Part shown: piece after piece, positions 57,700 through 64,000 of the stretch
How the letters are laid out: every line of letters starts with the position of its first letter
Numbering within the stretch: position 1 is the first letter of the stretch
Assembly: GCF_030272615.1 (NCBI RefSeq)
Contig: NC_081415.1
Span: forward strand, 605,129,137 to 605,193,136
DNA length: 64,000 nucleotides
DNA from: Cryptomeria japonica
Taxonomy: Eukaryota; Streptophyta; Pinopsida; Cupressales; Cupressaceae
Direction: 5' to 3'
Notes under the pieces: model-generated
What the model was told of the DNA's origin: nothing
The model's database searches: none
Seen by the model: only the letters and a program-made list of their open reading frames with translations
Translations under genes and position numbers: made by a program

Positions 57700-58423
57700 G
57701 TAAAAAGATTCGAAGGCATAGATGCGGAGAGGAATTTTGAATTCAGGTTTAGGAGGGAAGCCCTGTGTAGGCCTTGCAAATGGTAAGGATGGATCACAGG
57801 ATGCTCTTGAGACTACAGATCCTTAGGCAGATGACAAGGATTCAATCATTCGGGACCCACAAGGAGGCGACAAACCCTTGGATCCAGTTGGAGGGGAATG
57901 ACACGTGCTGGTGATATCCCAAGATAGGGACCCAATCGGGTGGATGCTTCTCACCCCTGGTCCTCTTTGTTTGGTATTAAACCAAGCAGGAAGTCTTATC
58001 TCCCTGAGGTATGCAATATTTTCGACCCTGAGAAAGGGATATTTTCAATAGAAGTTTTGGACCCAATGATTGATCATAATATCACTTTGATGGCCCTAGT
58101 TCTGGTCGGTAAATTCCTGGGTCCTAGACCTAATAATGATATTGTTAGTGGGTATGCTAGAGAAAAGGTGGGCTCTTAAGGGATAGGTTGAAATCTCTGC
58201 TATGTTGAAAGGAGCTCTTTCCCTTACTTTCTCCTTTGAGGAAGACATGACTAAGATTCTTTGTGGTGGCCCTTGGGTGATAGGGAAAACTACTTTGGTG
58301 CTTGAGAAGTGGTCGCCATTGTTGGATCTTAATTCTTCATTCTATGCTCAAGCCCCTATGTGGGTAAGACTCTTGGGTCTTCCCCTAGAATTCTGGGTTG
58401 AAGATGTCTTTAATGGTCCATAA
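57700..58423 (+). pseudogene. LINE-2 ORF1 N-terminal (DUF4283) part
   Basis: SSLFGIKPSRKSYLPEV, LVGKFLGPRPNNDIV, LSLTFSFEEDMTKILCGGPW and MWVRLLGLPLEFWVEDVFNG match the DUF4283 domain of plant LINE ORF1 in order. A frameshift at about 58175-58205 splits it. The start is uncertain; reading degrades upstream of 57930. After VEDVFNG the sequence jumps into ORF2, so the C-terminal two-thirds of ORF1 is gone. Confidence 0.85.
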
Positions 58424-59230
58424 ACAAGAGACTCTCAAGCACCTTGTTAGGGATCACAAACCTTATATTGTTTTGATTCAAGAAACTAAAATTCCTAAGG
58501 ATAAAGTGGAAAAAATCAAAGTCTTTAAGAATTGTGGGGCTTTGGGGGGTAGTTCGGATGGTGCTTCTAGTGGCACAGTTCTCTTCTGGAACCTCCAGCT
58601 TGTATAGGGGAATCTTGTTTGGCTTGAAAATAATATGGTGTTTGTTATATTTCATCACATTAAAGATGGAACTATCTGGATTTTATCTAATATTTATGCC
58701 TCGAATACAAGACAAGGGAGAAAAAAATTATGGAAAAAGCTAGAATCTATGAGAGATCAATTCAAAACTGAAGGATGGCTGGTCATGGGAGACTTCAACA
58801 TGCCTCTTAAGGAGAATGAGAAATATGGTGGGATACCTTCTTAGCTTGAGAGTAGAATGGATCTAATGAACTTCATTGATAATAAGGCACTACTTGATGT
58901 GGATATTTAAGGTGCTAATTATACATGGACTAATAGAAGAATTGGCTCTGATTTTATATAGGTGAGACTTGACAAGGCCCTTATCTCCAATGATTGTTTC
59001 AACCATTACAATTTCTCCTTCAATTTTCTTTCACGTATAGGTTCTGATCACTATTCGATCTCTTTTGTGGCAGACCCTATCTCTGGGAGGAGAAATTTCC
59101 CCTTCAGATTCAAGAAAATGTGGATGGCCCATCCCAAGCTTGAGGAGGCAATTATGCAATGGTGGAATATCTCTGTGGATGGTTTTGCCATGTTTCGTTT
59201 GCTAAAATCTAAGAGATGTTAAGGATAAGG
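58424..59230 (+). pseudogene. LINE-2 ORF2 endonuclease (APE-type)
   Basis: KHLVRDHKPYIVLIQETKIP (catalytic Glu in QETK), NIYASNTRQGRKKLW, GWLVMGDFNMPLKENEKYGG (Asp, Asn in GDFN), VRLDKALISNDC and SRIGSDHYSISF (SDH with catalytic Asp-His). The catalytic motifs remain, split over frames by shifts near 58600 and stops near 58843 and 58909. It would nick target DNA. Confidence 0.88.
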
Positions 59231-61391
59231 GATCTAAATAGAACTCAAGGATATTTAGGCTAAAATCTAGGTTAATAGGTATGATAATGTCTCTATTACC
59301 TCTGAGAATGAAATTATATCTAAATATCATGATATCATAAAAAAAACAAGAGGTATTCTGGAAACAACATTCCCATTCTCTGTGGCTTAAGGAGGGAGAG
59401 AAGAATACTAGATTCTTTCATATGACTACCATGAAACACAAGGCAACCAATAGAATATCAAAAATGTCTATAGGGGGGGCCTATCTTTTAAGGAAGAGGA
59501 AATAAGGAGGGAAGCTAGATCTTATTTCTCTTCTCTTTTGTTGGATAATGAAAATTTGGATAAAGGGGCTCAAGATTTACTCCTTGATTCTATCCCAAAT
59601 ATGATTAGGCGAGACCAGAATTAATTTCTCTCTACAATCCCCTCTAAAGATGAGATTAAGAAAGCATCTTCTCCTTTGAAGGCAATAAATCCCCTAGTCT
59701 GGATGGTTTCCCAATGTTCTTCCTCCAATATTTTTGGCATATTATTAGCGAGGATATTGTCAAGGGTGTTAAAGAATTTTTTGGTTCTAAGTAGATTCTG
59801 AAAGAAATTAATGCCACACTTTTCTAGACTTCATCCCTAAAATTTTGGGTGCTGATGCTCTGGAGCTATTTAGACCTACTAGACTATGTAACTCCTTCTA
59901 CAAGATTATCTCTAAGGTTCTCACCTTAAGACTGCTTTCCAATCTTGATGCAGGACCATCCCCAGTTCATAGGAATCTTGCATCAACCAAAAATATTTTC
60001 TTTTTATTTTACTTTCTATTTGGAGTTTCAACATTTCTTCTTGTGTGTCTCGGATTTGGCTCACCATAACCTATGGAGTTGGATTTTACTTGAAGACTTG
60101 ATCATCTTCCTTATTCCCAAACTATGGAGCATTTGGATCATTTTCCGGCAAGTTATCGCTACTAGTTTCTGAGACAGTTTTATGTTATTGGTTGCCTGGT
60201 CCTATTTGCATTGGTGATCTACCGGATCCCCTTGGATTGTATAAATAATTGTAATAGAGCATTAGATTGTAACTAAGAAGTTAGACTAAGCATAGAAGAT
60301 ATATCTTAAGATTTGTGGTCCCAGTTGTGACCTGTTATGTATTTTGAGCATGTTTTAGCAAGCTTGTGAATTGGTTTCTTTAACCTGGTTGTTACCGGTT
60401 GGTTGTAATAAGTATTCATGTTACAATTCAATATGTTTTGCATTACCTCCATAATGTCCTTTTTTTTTCATTGTGTTTACTCTTGTTGAGCGGTCTGGAC
60501 TGATCTCTTTGAGGTCCCTCCTAGCCAGTGACTACTTCACTTCTTCTTGAAATCATTTCTCCTTAGCAGTACAGGTTCATTCCTGGAAGGAAAATTCTTG
60601 ATTCCATCATTACGATCCATGAGAATATTCGCTCTCTGGAAGAATAAAAAGTCAAGGATTCCTAAAGAAACTTGATATGTCGAAGGCTTATGATCGGGTG
60701 GACTAGTATTTTATTCTTAGAATTCTAAAATATTTTGGATTTGGGGAGAGAGTGCTTCAGTTGATATTCCAACTAATTTATACCACCTCTCTCTCTCAGT
60801 TATTGTGAATGGTTCTCCTACCCCCTTCTTCAAGTCTTCAAGGGGCCTTAGACAAGGGGATCCTCTATCCCCTATTTTGTTTGTTATTTTGGCTAAAAGT
60901 TTGGGCAGATATATCAATAATCTTGTTTCCAAAGGTCAATCAAAAGGTTTCAGACCATCGTCGGATGATAGGGTTTGTTATCATCAACTTGTCGATGACA
61001 TGGTTCTGCTAGTCTCTTTGACTATAAAGGAAGCCATAAGCTTAAAATCGGCTCTGAATTACTATTGTCAAGGCTCAGGGCAACTGATAAATTAGATGAA
61101 AAATGCTCTCCTCTTCCTCAACACTCTTGAAGATAGGTAATGGAGAATTGATAGAATCTTGGGATGTCAGATCAGTTTGCTCTCTTCTATCTACGTGGCT
61201 CTCCTCTGTGCAGAAAACCTCTGGATTCGTTTTGGAGTATTCTAGTGGATAGATTCCACAAAAAGCTTGTTGGTTGGAAAGGAGCCCTACTTAGCCAAGC
61301 TAGGAAGATCCAAATATTAAGATCCTCCCTCCAGAGTTTACCTGTGTATGCTTTGAGGGTGATTGTATGGATTTGTGTCACACTTTAGGCT
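59231..61391 (+). pseudogene. LINE-2 ORF2 reverse transcriptase, interrupted
   Basis: Eroded linker to about 59640, then SLDGFPMFFLQYFW, ILGADALELFRPTRLCNSFY and KIISKVLTLRLLSNL. The sequence leaves RT at about 59949 and returns with IISP, FIPGRKILDSIITIHENIRS and KLDMSKAYDRVD (split by frame changes). Next come VNGSPTPFFKSSRGLRQGDP, YHQLVDDMVLL (VDD at 60991-61002 intact) and LVDRFHKKLVGWKGALLSQA. It ends near SLQSLPVYALRV. Confidence 0.87.
59949..60545. other. 0.6-kb insertion inside LINE-2 RT, nature unclear
   Basis: Interrupts RT between LRLLSNL and IISP. CTTGA flanks it on both sides (59944-59948 and 60546-60550). It starts TGCAGGACC and holds a TATAAATAATTG (about 60240), but it does not end in CA, so a solo LTR is not established. 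Boundaries are approximate. Confidence 0.5.
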
Positions 61392-61399
61392 AACAATGC

Positions 61400-61620
61400 C
61401 TGTTCCAGTCAGAACGCTTCCGACCAGACCGATTTTATAGCCACATAGCGCTCGCGTGGCAAGGGGGTTCTGGTCGGAAGGGTTCCAGAACATTTTTTGG
61501 CTGGAACACCCTTGCCCTATATCACATCTAAAATCTGCCCAAGCCCCTCATTTTGCATTGAGCGGCTTTGAGTTGAGCGGGAGGGGACAAAAAATCTTAG
61601 AGATCCGGCTGGAAGGGTTT
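61400..61620. repeat. GC-rich inverted repeat
   Basis: TTCCAGTCAGAACGCTTCCG then ACCAGA near 61407-61432 is complementary to TTCTGGTCGGAAGGGTTCCA near 61468-61487. The loop holds GCCACATAGCGCTCGCGTGGC, itself palindromic. A third related word, CGGCTGGAAGGGTTTTTG, lies near 61607. Confidence 0.7.
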
Positions 61621-61814
61621 TTGTGGTAAATACCCCTTTTTTCTATTTTTTTAAAATGTAATTATTTTATCATATTAATTTATATTGTTTTTTTTTTTAA
61701 ATAGTTTTTAATAGAAAATTAATTTTTTGATAGTAAATAAGTTTTTTTTTAAGTTTTAAAAAATATATCTATTTTTTTGTATTTATTTTATCATATTAGT
61801 TTAGAATATTAGAA

Positions 61815-62260
61815 AATAAATACATACATGTTCATAAATACACAAATACATACACAAACATACACATACATGCATACATACCTACACACATACATACACA
61901 TACATACAAACCTACATACATACATACACATACATACACATACATACACATACATACCTACATACATACATACACATACATACAAACCTACATACAAACA
62001 TACATACCTACCCTCATACATACATACATACATACATACATACATACATACACACATACATACATACATACACACATACATACAAACATATGCATACATA
62101 TAAAATTATTATATGTACACCTTAGGACATACACATACATAAAAAATACGTACACATACATACCTAGGTCTACATACATACATACACACATACATGTGCA
62201 TACCTACATGTACATACACATATATAGATACATACACATACATACATAAATACACATAAA
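61815..62260. repeat. TACA/CATA tetranucleotide microsatellite
   Basis: Degenerate (ACAT)n/(TACA)n with CCTACA and ACAAAC interruptions. Preceded by an AT-rich stretch (61640-61810). Open frames of Tyr-Met-Cys-Val repeats over it are artefacts. Confidence 0.95.
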
Positions 62261-62444
62261 ATATTTATATACGCCTTAGGGCATACATGCACCTCAGGAC
62301 ATGCTATCAGGGGTCATGTGTAGTCCTAAGGGGTCACACGTGTGTGACCCCTCAGGACCACACATGACCACTGATAGCATGTCCTGAGGTGGATGTATGT
62401 ATGCATGTATATGTATACATCCTAAGGTGTATATAATTATTTTA
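62254..62444. repeat. Long imperfect palindrome, about 190 bp
   Basis: The core 62290-62391 is self-complementary around 62340/62341 (CACCTCAGGACATGCTATCA left, TGATAGCATGTCCTGAGGTG right). Beyond it TATACGCCTTAGG pairs with CCTAAGGTGTATA, and ATAAAATATTTAT with ATAATTATTTTAT, extending the arms to about 62254 and 62444. Confidence 0.85.
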
Positions 62445-62450
62445 TATGAA

Positions 62451-62822
62451 CCCTTAGGACCACACAAGGCCCCTTAACACATGTGTACCCCTTAGCACCT
62501 ATTAGAACCACATAAGACCAAATGGTGTCGAAAGGGATCTTATGTGGTCTTAAGGGGTCAAGTATGTGTTATAACACATGGGTGACCCCTTAGGACCACA
62601 CAAAGCCCCTTACGACACATGTGCACCCCTTAGCACCTATTAGGACCATAGAAGATCAAATGGTGTCGCAAGGGGTCTTAAGTGGTCCTCAAGGGTCATG
62701 CATGTGTTCTAACACATGGGTGACCCCTTAAGACCGCACAAGGAGCCTTATGACACATGTGCACCCCTTAGCACCTATTAGGACCACATAAGTCCAAATG
62801 GTGTCGAAAGGGGTCTTATGTG
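62451..62822. repeat. ~137-bp tandem repeat, about 2.7 units
   Basis: Units begin CCCTTAGGACCACACAAGG at 62451, 62587 and 62725 (spacing 136 and 138). Each contains CACCCCTTAGCACCTATTAG and CAAATGGTGTCGAAAGGGGT. The third is cut off by the LTR at 62823. Confidence 0.9.
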
Positions 62823-64000
62823 TGTTAGGTCCTGGGGACAACTGAGAGGGGGGGGGTGAATCAGTTGTCAAATAAATTCAAACCAAAAACAACTTAACCA
62901 GCTTAATGCTTAATACCGGTAAACTTGTTTAATATGTCGGTAGATAGTTTTAACAGTTAATTGTTATATCGGTAAGGATTAGTGCATGAAACATAAAGAT
63001 AAAGTCATCCACAACGCATAGCACCAATATTTGTACGTGGAAACCCTGTAAGCGGAAAAACCACGGTGGGAAACCTTACCCACAATTAGATGATACTACT
63101 GCAGATAGTAAGTGTAGATAAATGGGATCTGCACATGCAAAAAGGCCAAGTGCCTAGAGCTCACCGCTCAATCACAAAATGGGAGTCACATTGACTATAG
63201 CTGGATGGTTAAATCCAATAAGAATGTACTACACAAAATAGCATCTTCATATGTTGGATTTCGTACTGGTGTAGTTCTTATTGTCTTCACAAAAACCCTC
63301 CTTCAATCTTCAAATGATGTCTGTGTGTATAGCTCTTCTTATTCTCGCATATACCTTCACACAATCCTTTTTCGCATTCCACACTTGATCTTACAAATGA
63401 GATCTTACATTTATACCATAACCTAAGACCAATTTTAGTAGGTCGGCTCTACAAGATATTACAATAAAAACATTTTACAAACAATACAATATCTGATGCA
63501 ATAACTAATTGAACATGTTGGCTTAATGTATTTATAACAATAATTAATCATCTCCATAGTGTGTCGTGCTGATCTGGAAAAGATAAACCTATCGGTGTAA
63601 CCCTGGACCTATTTGTCGGTAACAACAAATATGCAAATATGAATATGCTAATAAACAATTCTCCAAGATAAGATGTCCAAACAATGTCTTCAACATTATC
63701 AAGTGTTTTCCATGCTATTCCAAATGTCGGTAACCATTATATCTTGCTGGTGTACCAGATACCAGTGACTGTGCAAAAGTTACTTGCTTGTCGGTGAATG
63801 TTGCTGGATCTCCAAAGTGCTAGAGTTTTAGTAGGTGTTGACACCAATGACAAAACCATACCAAGATACCAACAATGTGGTCCTAAGTAGAGATTACTTT
63901 AGTGGCGAATATTCGCTAATGGTGAATTTTTCATGTCAGCCATGTCAGAAATGGCAAATATTTTGTACCGACTGGGGGTGGCCATGTCGCCAGAACATTA
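62823..64000 (-). repeat. LTR of a third A/B-like element (3' LTR or solo), runs off the window
   Basis: On the - strand the end reads CAGTTGTCCCCAGGACCTAACA; the ending CCTAACA equals element B's. TTCACCCCCCCCCTCTCAGT lies just inside, as in elements A and B. Hairpin block ACGTGGAAACCC ... GGAAAAACCACGGTGGG at about 63036-63070 matches element A's LTR. Many CCGGT/CGGTA words. At least 1178 bp long. No coding seen. Confidence 0.75.

Larger units (their letters stand above)
57690..61391 (+). mobile_element. LINE-2: internally deleted, 3'-truncated L1-type retrotransposon
   Basis: ORF1 (DUF4283), a deletion junction near 58423, ORF2 endonuclease and RT, a 0.6-kb insertion (about 59949-60545), RT continuing to about 61390, then unrelated DNA. 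No zinc finger, RNase H or poly-A. Lies head to head with LINE-1. Sequence similarity to LINE-1 is at the domain level only, so it is another family. Confidence 0.82.

Noticed and set aside
59949-60545. Insert in LINE-2 as a proven solo LTR
   Set aside because: It starts TG and has 5-mers in common on both sides, but does not end in CA and has no partner in the window. Kept as unclassified insertion.
61809-62191. Tyr/Met/Cys/Val and Thr/His/Ile repeat ORFs on both strands
   Set aside because: Translations of the TACA microsatellite.

Overview
The window reads as intergenic DNA from a large, repeat-choked plant nuclear genome. AT-rich sequence, very large Tat-type Ty3/gypsy elements, Ty1/copia elements with initiator-tRNA-Met primer sites and L1-type plant LINEs fit a conifer or other gymnosperm best, but the species cannot be fixed from sequence alone. 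I found no convincing host gene, tRNA, rRNA or CRISPR. Almost every base that can be explained belongs to a retrotransposon, and every coding region is broken by stops or frameshifts.

Left part (1 to about 39.9 kb) is a four-level nest. A Ty3/gypsy element on the + strand ('gypsy-2', 30192 to ~39.9 kb; its 5' part lies beyond the left edge) was hit in its protease gene by a non-autonomous LTR element on the - strand ('element A', <1 to 30191). Element A was hit in its ORF2 by a 24-kb Tat gypsy on the - strand ('gypsy-1', 2033-26357, 5-bp target duplication GATGT). Gypsy-1 was hit in its antisense plant-mobile-domain ORF by a 6.6-kb copia on the + strand (4490-11099, target duplication GAGAG, 661-bp LTRs). 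At each of the three junctions the interrupted reading continues on the far side or matches the expected protein.

Middle part (41.4 to ~57.1 kb) is a second nest: a - strand LINE ('LINE-1', poly-A end at 41382) whose ORF2 is split between zinc-finger and RNase H regions by 'element B' (43859-51961, + strand, 1.2-kb LTRs). B is a relative of element A. A and B share one layout: LTR, tRNA-Met primer site, ORF1 (coiled coil plus about five CCHC knuckles), a short spacer, then a large ORF2 of unknown function, PPT, LTR, and no pol. The ORF2 proteins of A and B are clearly homologous along their length though quite diverged. This pol-less two-gene family is the most novel thing in the window.

Right part: 'LINE-2' (+ strand, ~57.7-61.39 kb) lies head to head with LINE-1, has an internal deletion fusing ORF1 to ORF2, a 0.6-kb insertion in its RT and no 3' end. 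Then come a GC-rich hairpin (61.4-61.5 kb), AT-rich DNA, a TACA microsatellite (61.8-62.26 kb), a ~190-bp palindrome, a ~137-bp tandem repeat, and from 62823 the 3' LTR (or solo LTR) of a third relative of elements A/B on the - strand, running off the window.

Functionally, the autonomous elements show complete but dead gag-pol order, while A and B would have to borrow polymerase in trans. Domain calls are by motif reading only; no database search was run.
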